64,000 nt of DNA, from positions 108,513 to 172,512 of the forward strand of contig JANQPX010000004.1 in the NCBI GenBank assembly GCA_028285265.1. Direction: 5' to 3'. Source of the DNA: Geminicoccaceae bacterium. Its GTDB lineage: Bacteria > Pseudomonadota > Alphaproteobacteria > Geminicoccales > Geminicoccaceae. The translations under genes and the position numbers were made by a program. Below the pieces are notes generated by a model. The model was not told where the DNA came from, did no database searches, and saw only the letters and a list, made by a program, of their open reading frames with translations. Below are positions 9,106 through 18,560 of the stretch, one piece after another (the first letter of the stretch is position 1; every line of letters starts with the position of its first letter).

Positions 9106-12100
9106 TCAACCCGACACAACCAGCTTGCCGATGCGATGCAGCCCGACCGACTCTTCCGGCACGTCGAACTCGATCACCTTTTCGTCATTGGTGTTGAGTT
9201 TCAGCTCATAAGCTCCGGGCTTGAGACCGGAGATTGCGAACCGTCCGACACGGTTGGTGAACATCACGACCGGCTCGAAATCCTCGTCCTCCTTGTTGAA
9301 CGCCTGGCCTGCAAGGAGCGACACCGGCTCGCCACTCTCATCCTCGAGCGTGCCCATGACGGTCACGGTCGCCGCCGAGCCGACCTCGAGCGCATAGCCG
9401 CTTTGATAGGTCGGCTGCAGCGTGAAGGCACCGGCACCCAGGTCGTATCCGGTCGGCAAGTTCTCGACATCATAGACCAAGCGCTGGGTGTTGTAGGCGT
9501 TGATCGAGGGGACCAGCGCCGGCCCCAGCCAGTCGCTGGTGGCGAGATCGCCGTCTTCGGAGGGATCGGCGTAGACATCCCGACCCTCCAGCGTCGGATG
9601 GGTGGAGAGGATCGCAAAACTGTCGGTGACCGGCCGGCCGATCGCGACCTTGCTGCCGGCGAAGGCGAGCGCCGTCTCGGCGCGAAGGCGCGTCGTGTTG
9701 ATGCGGTCCTCGCCGTCCAGCTCGGTGAAACGGGTGTCGTGGTCGACGGCGGCGCGAAAGCGGTTGCCGACATAGTCGGCGGAGGCTTCGAGCGACAGGT
9801 CCTCGTCGTCGCTGCGGGCGAGGCTGACCGAGGCGCCATAGCTGCCGACCCGGCTGCCGCCGCGATAGGCATAGGTGCCGCGCACCTCGTTGTCGGTGCT
9901 GTCCGCAGAGAGCGAGAGGTCTTGATTGAAACCGAGCGGGATGTTTACGGATGCCAGCACATTGACGCCGTCATCGTCGGAACCCTCATCCCTGAGAAAG
10001 CGGCTGCTCAGGAGCCAGCTCGCCCGGCGACCGAGTGGGCCGCTGACGCTGGTCACCACCGAGGCGCGATCGCCCTCTCCGCCGCGGCCGAAGCCGTAGG
10101 CCACACCGAGGGAGCCGCGCAGGCTCCAGGGCAGGGACTGGCTGTAATTCGCGGAGAGATCGAGTGCTGTATTGTTCAGCACCTCATCGTCCTCAACATC
10201 GAGGTCGAAGTCACCGCCGGGATCGGCACCGTCGAAATTGGCGCTGACCGCTTCCGCGGAGAGCACCAGGGTCCGGTTCAGCGGATCGTTGTTGGCGAAA
10301 ATATACTGGTAATCGATGCCGAGCGCCGCGCCATAGCCGAGATCGTCGAAATGGCTGCCGGCGGCATCGATGGCGACATTGCCGATCACTAGTGGCATAA
10401 TCACCTGCGCTCCGACCTGGCGGCGCGCCGAGCTTGCCTGCGCATTGGCGCCGACCGTCAGCGAAGGCAGCACGCCCGCTCGCAGGAAGCCCGACACCAG
10501 CGCCTCGTTCTCGTCATAGTCCGGCTCCTCGCCGAAATTCGCGGCAATGCCACCGCCGAAGCCGAAGGCGATCACGCCGGGGGCCAAAAGCTCGAAATCG
10601 TAAAAGGTCGAATAGTCGATCCGCTGGACATTGCCGGCATCGTCCTCGATCAGGAGCTCGATGTCGTTGCCGCCGGCGGAGAGCGGAATGTCCCGGAGAT
10701 CATAGGTGCCGGGAAGGAGCCGCAGCCGCCGCACGACTGCGCCATTCACGATCACATCGACGCTGGACGGCCGCTCGATCGTGAACTCCCGCCTGCCGGT
10801 CGGCCGCACGTTGCGCCCTGGCTGCAGGGCGAAGCTCCGGGCAATGCCGATGCCGAGAACGTCCAGCGAGTCCTGAAAGCCTTCGCCGCGCAAGGTCAGA
10901 TCGCCGCCGGCATAACGGACCGCCCGCTCGGGATCGTCGACGATCAGCCGCGTGCCCGCCCGATAAAAGTCTCCCTCGCCGTCGATCTCGTCATCTTCAT
11001 AGGTGAATTCGGATTCGAGTACCGGGCCGAACAGATAGAACGAGGTATCGAAGTCAATCAGGAACTGATCGAACTCCCCAAGCTCGCCCTCGTCCTCGCT
11101 CTGACGGTCGCCGGCATTGGCCGTGTGCGTGATTCCGGTGAACATGTTGACATAGCCGGACAGCACCGATGGTTTGTCGACATCAGCCGGCGCCACCTTT
11201 TCATCCGCGAGGTTGACCACCTGGTCCTTCCGGCTCTCGACTGGCGTGACCAGGCTCAGCTCCAGGAGGCCTGGGTCGTACTCCAGGTCCAGGCTCGCGA
11301 CCTGGAAGCTCCTTGGCGTCAGTCGGCCGTTCTCGGCGGCGCCCGAAAGCTTCTCGACAACGTCGGGATCAAACAGCTCCTCCAGGAGCGGCAGCACGCC
11401 CTTGGCTTCCAGCGACAGGCTGTCATCGGCGCCGATCCGAAGCAGCACCGAGCCGATCTCCCGGCCATCATCCTTGAATGGCACCTGCAAATCGATGTCG
11501 CGTCCGGTCGGATTGAAACGCGGCGCGGCGGCCTCGGCGAGCGGCGGCAGCTCGTCCTTCATCGGCTCCGGCTCGACGACGTGGTCGGCAGGCGGCAGAG
11601 CGGTGACCTGGACAGGTTCGTCATCGGGCGGTGCCGACACCTCTCTCTTCGGTAGCGGGCCGGAGACGACGGCGGCGTCCGTCGCCGTCTCCAGTGTGGC
11701 GTCGGGCGGCGTCAGCGCGGTGAGCTGCTTTCGCGGCTCTTCCTGTTTCTGCGGCGCCGGCGGCAAGGTGGATTGGCGGGCGCGCTCATCGACCGGCGCA
11801 TCGTCGTCGATCAGGTCGCCGTCATTCGCGAGCCAGGTTGCCAGCAGGACATGGGTGAGTTCGGAAAGGTCACCATCGTCTCTCGCGGCGTTCAAAGCGG
11901 GGCGCACTATGCGACGCGGCGCCCCCAGCTCACCGAAAGACCGCCGGGTCGCGAGCGCGACCTGCATCAAGGGCTCAAGCTCATCCGCGTCCCAGCCGCC
12001 CCACGTTGTCTGCATGAATGGTTCGGATCGCTCTTCAGGCCTCGGCCGCTCAGCGGCGACGGGCAGACCCGAAAGTGCGATCGCCGGGATCGACAGCGCC

Positions 12101-12186
12101 GCAACCGACCGGATTCCGGCACTTGCCCGGGGGCGTCCGTGGGCCTGGCCCTTTCGCCGGCGATCGCTTGGTCGAGGCTTGCCCAT
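9106..12186 (-). CDS. Fimbrial outer-membrane usher
   Basis: A 1026-residue usher of the FimD/PapC superfamily, the outer-membrane pore that secretes and orders pilus subunits. The N-terminal 30 residues look like a signal sequence. Residues 40-230 are a long Pro/Glu/Asp-rich low-complexity segment not usual in classical ushers. The beta barrel and plug follow, with the family signature RRLRLLPGTYDLRDIPLSAG and the FYDFELLAPGV segment, and the C terminus has the plug-like and CTD strands (SGLKPGAYELKLN). The coding region is visibly GC-rich compared with its neighbours, and long antisense open frames (9136-10392, 11174-12397) are by-products of that. Confidence 0.9.
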   Translation of the reverse strand: MGKPRPSDRRRKGQAHGRPRASAGIRSVAALSIPAIALSGLPVAAERPRPEERSEPFMQTTWGGWDADELEPLMQVALATRRSFGELGAPRRIVRPALNAARDDGDLSELTHVLLATWLANDGDLIDDDAPVDERARQSTLPPAPQKQEEPRKQLTALTPPDATLETATDAAVVSGPLPKREVSAPPDDEPVQVTALPPADHVVEPEPMKDELPPLAEAAAPRFNPTGRDIDLQVPFKDDGREIGSVLLRIGADDSLSLEAKGVLPLLEELFDPDVVEKLSGAAENGRLTPRSFQVASLDLEYDPGLLELSLVTPVESRKDQVVNLADEKVAPADVDKPSVLSGYVNMFTGITHTANAGDRQSEDEGELGEFDQFLIDFDTSFYLFGPVLESEFTYEDDEIDGEGDFYRAGTRLIVDDPERAVRYAGGDLTLRGEGFQDSLDVLGIGIARSFALQPGRNVRPTGRREFTIERPSSVDVIVNGAVVRRLRLLPGTYDLRDIPLSAGGNDIELLIEDDAGNVQRIDYSTFYDFELLAPGVIAFGFGGGIAANFGEEPDYDENEALVSGFLRAGVLPSLTVGANAQASSARRQVGAQVIMPLVIGNVAIDAAGSHFDDLGYGAALGIDYQYIFANNDPLNRTLVLSAEAVSANFDGADPGGDFDLDVEDDEVLNNTALDLSANYSQSLPWSLRGSLGVAYGFGRGGEGDRASVVTSVSGPLGRRASWLLSSRFLRDEGSDDDGVNVLASVNIPLGFNQDLSLSADSTDNEVRGTYAYRGGSRVGSYGASVSLARSDDEDLSLEASADYVGNRFRAAVDHDTRFTELDGEDRINTTRLRAETALAFAGSKVAIGRPVTDSFAILSTHPTLEGRDVYADPSEDGDLATSDWLGPALVPSINAYNTQRLVYDVENLPTGYDLGAGAFTLQPTYQSGYALEVGSAATVTVMGTLEDESGEPVSLLAGQAFNKEDEDFEPVVMFTNRVGRFAISGLKPGAYELKLNTNDEKVIEFDVPEESVGLHRIGKLVVSG

Positions 12187-12204
12187 CCCCCGGCATACAG
12201 GCCG

Positions 12205-12960
12205 TCAGCCGGCGTCGCGCGGCTGTAGGGTGATCGTCACTGGCTCGGTCCAGGTTCCCTCGCCGACCGGAATACGCAGGGTCTTCTGCCCCCCCGGCGG
12301 CAGGAAGGTATCGAGCTTGTTGGCAAGAATTTCCTCCGGTTCCAGAGTGGTCGATGCGGATGGCGAGGACAGCACTATCGCCATCCGGCTGGCATAGGTG
12401 TGCTTGCTGCCCGCATTGGCCAGCGTCGTACGCAGGATGGTCCGACCATCCGCTGACTTCTCCAACTCGGCATCAAGCACCTGGACCTGTGGTGTTGCCC
12501 CTTCGGGCGCGACGTGGACCGCAACATTGAACGCCAGCACGAACTGCACCTCAGAGCCGGTATCCTCTGTGGGTGACACCGGCAGCTGGGCGACATGGGC
12601 ATAATAGGACTGCGACGCCGCGAGTTCAGGATCGCCCAGCCATTGCAGTCGCACCGCCTGGGTGCCGCCAGGAGGGATGAGCGCGGTCGGTGGGAATAGC
12701 AGAAAGTCGTCGTCTGCTGGCACCGAAGTTTCGCCAGACGCGCCGTCGAAGACCCGGCGGTTAATCGTGACTTCGACCGGGAGCGACTGATCAGAGGGAT
12801 TGGAAATTGTCAGACTGGACGCGGCCTTGCGGCCAAAGGGGGCTAGTTCGTGGACGAGAGGTTTGACTTCGAAGGCCTGTGATAAATTTGGTTGTATAAG
12901 CGAAATGCAGGAAACATATATCGCGAAGAAACACAACAACCTAAGTTTCAAACTGGTCAT
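12205..12960 (-). CDS. Periplasmic pilus chaperone (first of two)
   Basis: A PapD-like chaperone of about 251 residues that donates a strand to unfolded pilus subunits in the periplasm. I start it at the ATG at 12960, where an AAGAGG lies at the right distance and a signal peptide begins (LRLLCFFAIYV...LSQA); a longer frame to 13002 lacks both. The Ig-like domain signature FLLFPPTALIPPGGTQAVRLQW includes the Arg/Lys zone of the family's subunit-binding cleft. It sits 18 bases ahead of the usher. It is much more GC-rich than the second chaperone (13631-14350), so the two are not a recent duplication. Confidence 0.88.
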   Translation of the reverse strand: MTSLKLRLLCFFAIYVSCISLIQPNLSQAFEVKPLVHELAPFGRKAASSLTISNPSDQSLPVEVTINRRVFDGASGETSVPADDDFLLFPPTALIPPGGTQAVRLQWLGDPELAASQSYYAHVAQLPVSPTEDTGSEVQFVLAFNVAVHVAPEGATPQVQVLDAELEKSADGRTILRTTLANAGSKHTYASRMAIVLSSPSASTTLEPEEILANKLDTFLPPGGQKTLRIPVGEGTWTEPVTITLQPRDAG

Positions 12961-13001
12961 GACGCCTCTTGATCCATTAATGCTTGGCAATCTTCGATGC
13001 A

Positions 13002-13625
13002 TTAATTTGCTCTAATGTTGATTTCCAACACATCCCGGTATGATCCGCTGAAGCGTGCATAATCATCCAGCGTGACAGATATGATAGCGTTGGGTGAATG
13101 AGGTCGAACTAAAGCAGGTTGCAGCGGAGTTAATGTTGCCCTCGCAATAGCCCCTGAATTTGGACTAGGACTACCCGTGGCTCTAAGGTATAAAGGCACA
13201 TTTCGTAAAGGAACTAAGATATCAGAAGAAATAACTGCTGTGTAACCAAGTAGAAATGATTTTACCCTTGAATGTATCATGCCGCCATTTTTTGTCGAAA
13301 TGCTAAGTTCAGCACCAGTCGAAGAATCACAAAGCAGAGTAAAGTCATCACTAACGGTGGCGCCTTTATTCCTTGAAGGTAAAAAAAGCCGGTTTAGATC
13401 ATTTCCAACTTCACAAGTTGGTAGTATTTCTACAGAAAATTGTCCAAATTCAATTGCATAAACATCTTCGAGTAAAATAAGATTCTCAATGAAAAAAGCA
13501 AAAATTATTAGTAAACTAATAACTAATTTCTTGTATATTGAACATATATTGCATTGTATATTGTAAATTTCCTCGTTTATTTGGATTTTAGTCATAAAAT
13601 TGATCTTCGATGTCATCGAAATCAT
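13002..13625 (-). CDS. AT-rich pilus subunit (spore coat U-like)
   Basis: Up to 207 residues. It has a hydrophobic stretch (KKLVISLLIIFAFF) and signal cleavage near DVYA, then a beta-rich domain with two Cys (LPTCEVG and TLLCDSS) and the closing FSGSYRDVLEINI strand shared by the other subunits of this operon. It starts five bases after the second chaperone stops. The first 10-30 residues before the hydrophobic segment are long for a signal peptide, so the start could be the internal ATG at 13595. The base composition is strikingly AT-rich compared with the usher. Confidence 0.7.
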   Translation of the reverse strand: MISMTSKINFMTKIQINEEIYNIQCNICSIYKKLVISLLIIFAFFIENLILLEDVYAIEFGQFSVEILPTCEVGNDLNRLFLPSRNKGATVSDDFTLLCDSSTGAELSISTKNGGMIHSRVKSFLLGYTAVISSDILVPLRNVPLYLRATGSPSPNSGAIARATLTPLQPALVRPHSPNAIISVTLDDYARFSGSYRDVLEINIRAN

Positions 13626-13630
13626 GTATA

Positions 13631-14350
13631 TTATTGAATAAGAGAGACATTTATAATTGAATCAGAAAAAGAAAAACTGTCAGGCGCAGGAACTCTGATT
13701 GTTTGTACAGAATTTGGAAGTAACAATGCTTTTTTGTTCAGCTCAACTAAATCTTGACCAGAAAAAAAGACAGTCTCTCCATTGCCGTTCTCAATAACCC
13801 ACTCCGTTCTAATCAACCTCACATAACGGTTGCCCGAATTTCGCAATCTGACATCCCAATAACCTGGCTCGACCTCATCCCCTATCATTTCTACGATCGC
13901 ATTTGGCACCGCTCCAGGAGGAACAACATTGACTAAGGTCTGGAAATTCACGAGCACCTGGATTCGGCTCTCGCCAGATCCGCTTAAATCGACAGGCACC
14001 TCTTTAACTGCAACCCTGTATGCTTCCGAATGCGTCAAATCAGAAGCGCCGATATACTGCACTCGAAACGCTTGTGTATTACCTGGCTCAACAATAGCGG
14101 TTGGCGGAAAAACAATAAAATCGTCATCTGATGGCGTTGAAATCTCTATGCCGTCTTCATCGATGTTTATTTTACTTATTGTAATTTCGATCGTCAATTT
14201 TTCACTAGTTGTATTATTTAGCGTGATTGTTTCATGCGCGTTTTCACCTACGGAGCTTAGTTCGAATGCCATTGGCTGCACTGTCTGAGCATATGCTTGA
14301 TGAGAGATCATCAACATAGATGCTGCTAAGTACAAAGTTAATGCGCGCAT
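13631..14350 (-). CDS. Periplasmic pilus chaperone (second of two)
   Basis: A PapD-like chaperone of 239 residues with signal peptide (MLMISHQAYA) and the same signature as the first chaperone, FIVFPPTAIVEPGNTQAFRVQY. A GAGGAG lies just before the start. It is AT-rich like the subunit that follows it. Two chaperones in one operon suggest that different subunits are served by different chaperones. It is separated from the upstream major subunit gene by two strong hairpins. Confidence 0.87.
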   Translation of the reverse strand: MRALTLYLAASMLMISHQAYAQTVQPMAFELSSVGENAHETITLNNTTSEKLTIEITISKINIDEDGIEISTPSDDDFIVFPPTAIVEPGNTQAFRVQYIGASDLTHSEAYRVAVKEVPVDLSGSGESRIQVLVNFQTLVNVVPPGAVPNAIVEMIGDEVEPGYWDVRLRNSGNRYVRLIRTEWVIENGNGETVFFSGQDLVELNKKALLLPNSVQTIRVPAPDSFSFSDSIINVSLIQ

Positions 14351-14402
14351 TTGGCGACACTCCTCAAGTTCGAAATGAGTATTTTCTTCTGGGTAGCAAA
14401 GA

Positions 14403-14432
14403 CACTGATCTAGACGTCATTCAAGATCAGTG
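14403..14432 (-). terminator. First intra-operon hairpin after the major pilin gene
   Basis: A perfect nine-base inverted repeat, CACTGATCT (14403-14411) and AGATCAGTG (14424-14432), with a 12-base loop. It has no T run, so it is more likely an RNA-stabilising or attenuating hairpin than a classical terminator. It shares three bases with the next hairpin. Confidence 0.45.
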
Positions 14433-14460
14433 GGAGGAAGAAAAGTTACCTTCCTCCCAC
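14430..14460 (-). terminator. Second, stronger intra-operon hairpin after the major pilin gene
   Basis: A perfect eleven-base inverted repeat, GTGGGAGGAAG (14430-14440) and CTTCCTCCCAC (14450-14460), with a nine-base loop, begins 11 bases after the pilin stop codon. No T run follows in the direction of transcription. Hairpins in this place often protect the pilin part of the message so that subunit is made in excess over chaperone and usher. Confidence 0.6.
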
Positions 14461-14471
14461 ATTCTGAAAGA

Positions 14472-14975
14472 CTAGATCCCAGCGATGTCGATGGTGAGCG
14501 TATCAGTGTAGACACCACTAAAGGTAAACGTGCCAATATCGACTGTTAGCGTAGCATTGTCGTTATTGGCATTGTTTGCTAAATCTGCATTGGCCGTCTG
14601 AGGGACAAGAACCGAAGCCGCTGTCGGTGTGTTCAAAGTCGCAGTTGTGATACCAGTGCCCGTAACTTGAGCCTGATAGCCCACCTTTTCAGTAGCAAGC
14701 TGATCATTCTGCAAACCGACATTGGAAGACGTAAGCGTCAAGTTCGCGCCATTTGGATCATCACAAATCAAGGTAAAAGCATCAGTTTGATTTGCAAGAC
14801 TATTCGCAGCGGCCACATTAGCAACAGACAGAGTAATGTCGTCGACTCCAGTCGCTGTGCAGGTAGCGGCAACTGTTATGCTCATATCCGACGCATTCGG
14901 TGCACTCTGAGCCATCGCCTGGCTGGCACCGAGGAGAGCGAAGCTTGCCGCACCCACCATCAACATGTTACGCAT
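14472..14975 (-). CDS. Probable major pilus subunit
   Basis: 167 residues from the ATG at 14975, chosen because an AAGGAG sits eight bases upstream and a signal peptide (MLMVGAASFALLGASQAMA) follows at once. The mature part has Cys in AATCTATG and TLICDDP, likely a disulphide, and ends in the YTDTLTIDIAGI strand of spore coat U-type subunits. It is rich in Ala, Thr and Asn and has no charged clusters, as expected for an abundant fibre subunit. The flanking hairpins support high expression. 'Major' is inferred from position, size and the hairpins. Confidence 0.75.
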   Translation of the reverse strand: MRNMLMVGAASFALLGASQAMAQSAPNASDMSITVAATCTATGVDDITLSVANVAAANSLANQTDAFTLICDDPNGANLTLTSSNVGLQNDQLATEKVGYQAQVTGTGITTATLNTPTAASVLVPQTANADLANNANNDNATLTVDIGTFTFSGVYTDTLTIDIAGI

Positions 14976-15058
14976 AATGAGACTCCTTATTAGGGTTTTT
15001 TGCGTTGAAAGTCCGGCCATTTCGTTTGTGCAGAACGGGCTGGACGTCTTCGTTGCTG

Positions 15059-15077
15059 CCATCCGGAGGGCGGATGG
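15059..15077 (-). terminator. Small hairpin between the first two subunit genes
   Basis: CCATCCG and CGGATGG form a seven-base stem around a five-base loop in the 174-base gap between the two subunit genes. It lacks a T run and could be a partial terminator or RNA processing site. Confidence 0.3.
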
Positions 15078-15149
15078 GAGGACGAAGCTCTGGAGGCGCA
15101 CCTTCTCGGCGTGCCGTGTCTCGTGAAATCGACCATAGGGCGCATAACG

Positions 15150-15695
15150 TCAGACCCCGGCACCGCCTTCGGGGAAGACCGTGATGCTGATCACGTCCCG
15201 GTATCGGCCTGCAGGATAGCTGGCGCCGCCGGGCCGCGGCTCGACCACCAGCTGGCCGCTGGTGTCGAACGGGATGGCGCTGCCGCTTCGATAGATCACG
15301 CCATTCGCCATGGCGTCGCTGTTCGTGGCCTCGCGAAGGCCGATCGAGTCGACCGTGATCGTTGCGTTATAGGGCATGCTTGCCGACCAGGCGCTATTGC
15401 CGCTCGCGAGCTTCTGAAGCTCATCGTTCACCAGCGCACCGTTCGCCGAGGACAGCTCGAGCTGCATCGGGAGGTTGCAGCTGATGTCGAAGTCGAAGGT
15501 CTGCGTGCCGCCCGCGGCCAGATCGACTGAGCCGGTTGTGGCGCCGAAGCCCAGCACCTCACAACGTGCAGAGATCTCGCCCTCGAGGTCTAATTCGAGT
15601 GGCGCCTGCTGTGCAACAACCAAAGGTTGTGAAAAAACCGTTAAAAAAACACCGGCAGCAGCCAGCGTATAAATAGCCTTTGGGGCGATAGGCAT
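15150..15695 (-). CDS. Pilus subunit (spore coat U-like), first gene of the operon
   Basis: 181 residues with a signal peptide (AAAGVFLTVFSQPLVVA), a Cys pair (SARCEVLG and ISCNLPM) and the closing YRDVISITVFPEG strand of the spore coat U domain. It is the most upstream gene of the operon; the AT-rich 15696-15930 region ahead of it probably holds the promoter, but I could not pick a clear -35/-10 pair. With the genes at 14472, 13002 and 8192 it makes four subunit-type proteins. Confidence 0.75.
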   Translation of the reverse strand: MPIAPKAIYTLAAAGVFLTVFSQPLVVAQQAPLELDLEGEISARCEVLGFGATTGSVDLAAGGTQTFDFDISCNLPMQLELSSANGALVNDELQKLASGNSAWSASMPYNATITVDSIGLREATNSDAMANGVIYRSGSAIPFDTSGQLVVEPRPGGASYPAGRYRDVISITVFPEGGAGV

Positions 15696-15984
15696 TTTCC
15701 TGTGTTCACCCAGTTCTTTAATGATGAACGGACACTAACGAAGACGCGCAGCACTTTCGTCCTACATATGGATGATATTTTGCCTTTATCGGGTGCAAAT
15801 TTTAGCCTGTTGCGTTTTCGTCACATCTGTATTAACTATATGATTTATATAAAGAGTTTTTGAATAATTGCACATGAAGTAGCATCAATCGCCAAATTCT
15901 TACGCCATTAACGCGCGAAAAAGCCGGCTGCTATATGATCGACCTGTTGGCGATCAAATCCGCCAGCTCGGTGTGGGTCTTGGT

Positions 15985-17944
15985 GAGGATATTCTTCATA
16001 TACATAGGCGAGGTCGAGGAAGCAGTACTGCTGCAGACCGACCGGCTTGAGGTCAATCGGAAGCTTGGTGATCTCGATGGGCAGGAAGCGGCATTATGAG
16101 ATCTGGCCCAGATCAAGCTTGGTCGCGATCGGCTCGATATCTTAGGCAGCATGCTGGCGATTGTTTGCGAAGAGTCGGACGAGTCCGCCCAGCTGTTCCC
16201 GAGCGAATTGCCCTCCCAAGGCGCGCTGTTTTGAAGCTCCACCCTCGATCCCGACCATTGCCGTCTCGCGGACAAACTGCACGATCTCGAAACGGGGCAC
16301 CGCTTCCTGCATTGGGAGTTGGCCTTCCCCAATGTCTGGCAGGGCTGACTTTCGGCTGAGGGCAAGGGCGGGTTCGATGCGGTCATCGCCGACCCGCCCT
16401 ATGTCCGCCAGGAACAGATCAAGCCGTTCAAGTCTGCCTTGAAGCAGGCCTTAGAAGCGTTCTACGGCATGGCCAATCCCTAAGTCTATTTCTACAAACT
16501 TGGCCTGAAGCTGCTGCGCCTCGGCGGCCGCCTCTCCTATGTCGTCACTAACAAATGGCCGCGCTCTGGCTATACTGAAGAGTTGCGCGGCATGCCGCTT
16601 CCCGCAGCTGGACCGAGGCGGTCGCCGATTTCGGCCACGCCAAAAAGTTTTTCCGGGCGCGGACGTATTTCCCTGCGTGATCGTTGCGAGGCGGCCTGGC
16701 GGAGCCGAGCCGCCGGCCGAGACCGAGTTCTGCCAGATACCGTGCGACGTGGTCCGGCGGGAACGGGTATCACAGCAGATCCGCGAGATGGCCTTTCCAA
16801 TGCCGCGTGCATCGTTCACGAAGCAGGCCTGCCAATTTGAGCGGCCTGAGGTACCGAGCTGATGGAGAAGATATGGCGCACGGGCGTGCCGCTCGAGGAC
16901 TACGCAGACACAAAGCCCTGTCACGGCGTGCTTACCGGCTTCAATGAAGCATTTCTGATCGATACATCGACTCGTGATGCCTTATTGTCGGCTGATCCAA
17001 AGTGCGAATTAATCATCAAACCGTATCTCAGAGGACAAAATGTCAAGCGTTGGCACGTTCCATGGGCCGGCCAGGGGATGATATTCGCTCGCCGCAGGAT
17101 TGATATCGATAGCTATCCAAGTGTGCTTGCGCACCTTGAGAATTTTCGTGAAAGTCTTGGGCCACGTCCTAGGGATTGGACCGGTGACCCGAAAGCGTGG
17201 AAAGGTCGAAAGCCAGGCAGCTACAGATGGTTCGAGATTCAGAATTCGATTGAATACCGGAGTTAGTTTGAAACGGAGAAAATTACCTATCAGGAAATGC
17301 AATTCTATCCATATTACGCATTTTATAAAAGTAGTATTTCTTCAAATAATAAGACATTTATTATTTCTTCTTCAGACGGAGATATTGTGAAAACACTTAA
17401 TTTTGCTCTTTTGTGGTGGCGTAGCTGGTGATATTTGCCACATATGAAGGACGAGGCGCTATCGCCGATGGGATACCGAATGGAGAATTTCCCGATAGCG
17501 CTACCAACCGACGACATCCGCAATCACGCAGCGCTTGCAGTCGATCGATTGATAGACATTCGAAGGCAAGTCGCCGAGGCAGGCCGCATGCTTCATGATT
17601 GGTATGCCTTCGAGTTTGAAATCGACCGTCCGAGCCGCCTCCTGGCTGATCCATATAGTATTTCCATCGACCAGTTTTTGAGCGAAGTCAAAAGCGGGCG
17701 GGGTAGAAGCAAACCTCCATCCGCAGCCGGTGTGCAGGTAGCGCGCGAAGAGTACTTCAGAACCATCCAACCGGCTCAGCGACTATTTCACGGAGCAAAC
17801 CAGTTAGAGTGGCGTCTGTACGATCTCGTCAACGAAACCTACGGCCTCACACCTGACGATGTCCGCCTGATGTGGGACACGCCGCCGCCGCCGCGTAGGC
17901 CGCTGGCTCAAGAGCACGCCGCAGAGACTGAAACCGCCGCCTAG
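15985..17944 (+). pseudogene. Type IIG-like (Eco57I/TaqI type) adenine methylase-restriction gene, decayed
   Basis: Fragments in changing frames line up as one large Eco57I-type protein. The methylase motif IV appears as GFDAVIADPPYVRQEQIK (DPPY encoded at 16391-16402), followed by YFYKLGLKLLRLGGRLSYVV and, in another frame, DYADTKPCHGVLTGFNEAF, which belongs to the TaqI-like specificity domain (16862-17266). The C-terminal end is read at about 17420-17944 (LPHMKDEALSPMGYRM). Lesions include a TAA at 16481-16483, a TAG at 17264-17266 and several frameshifts. Motif IV has Asp where Asn is usual (NPPY to DPPY), which is tolerated in some methylases. The N-terminal limit is uncertain. The last 170 residues (17435-17944) remain open but are unlikely to work alone. 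Confidence 0.8.
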
Positions 17945-18020
17945 CGCCCCTCATCTCGGTACCTCTCTGCACGTTGGGTCAGCAGCCGAAACTGGTTCAG
18001 GAGGAGGCAGCAGAATGGTT

Positions 18021-18434
18021 TCAGAGCACGAGAAGCTCTAATTCTCGCATTCTCTCTGCTCGTTTGCGTTCGAGAGCCCGTTCCTTTTGCTGCTCCTCTG
18101 GTGCACCCGGACCGATTGGCCGTGCCTCGCCGGGTAAGAAACCCAGACCTTTAAGGATTGCCATCGTGACACGCTGATCCGTATCGTCCAATGCCTTGGC
18201 GACGGTCTCTATCGAGCGACCAGCGAGCGCAAGAAGCTTCAGCTCTATCTCACCTCTCAGCTCAGACCGGGCGCGATTGTGCGCAGCACCGAAGGCAAGA
18301 TCCTCTCGCAGCCACCGATGCACGGTCGTCCGATCGACGCCGGCCGCCGAAGCCGACTGTTTGACGCTAGCTCCAGCCAAGAGTTGCTCCAACGCCGCCA
18401 GTTGGGACGGCGAAAGGCTGTGATCCTGATCCAT
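18021..18434 (-). CDS. Small helix-turn-helix protein of unknown role
   Basis: 137 residues, apparently intact. Residues 8-45 form a helix-turn-helix like that of resolvase, homeodomain or phage terminase small-subunit proteins (LSPSQLAALEQLLAG then AGVDRTTVHRWLRED). A long charged helical segment follows, ending in an Arg/Glu-rich coiled coil. It lies in a degraded mobile region between the broken methylase and IS630, and could be a phage- or element-derived DNA-binding protein. No specific family name can be given with confidence. Confidence 0.6.
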   Translation of the reverse strand: MDQDHSLSPSQLAALEQLLAGASVKQSASAAGVDRTTVHRWLREDLAFGAAHNRARSELRGEIELKLLALAGRSIETVAKALDDTDQRVTMAILKGLGFLPGEARPIGPGAPEEQQKERALERKRAERMRELELLVL

Positions 18435-18560
18435 TGGTCATCCACCATGATGTCTTAACGTTGCGGATTCTGTTTCAGAGTGTTGCATGATATCGAAAAT
18501 CGGCTGATCTCCTGGGACTTATCGAAATAACTATTGCATTTCCGCATACCTTCGTCCGAT

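Noticed and set aside
9136..10392. 418-codon open frame on the + strand, antisense to the usher
   Set aside because: It lies wholly inside the usher gene, which has clear family motifs; GC-rich coding DNA often leaves the opposite strand open. The translated sequence has no recognisable domain.
11174..12397. 407-codon + strand frame, Ser-rich, antisense to the usher and first chaperone
   Set aside because: Same cause as above; the Ser-rich composition is the mirror of Asp/Glu/Leu codons in the usher, and it spans the boundary of two real genes.
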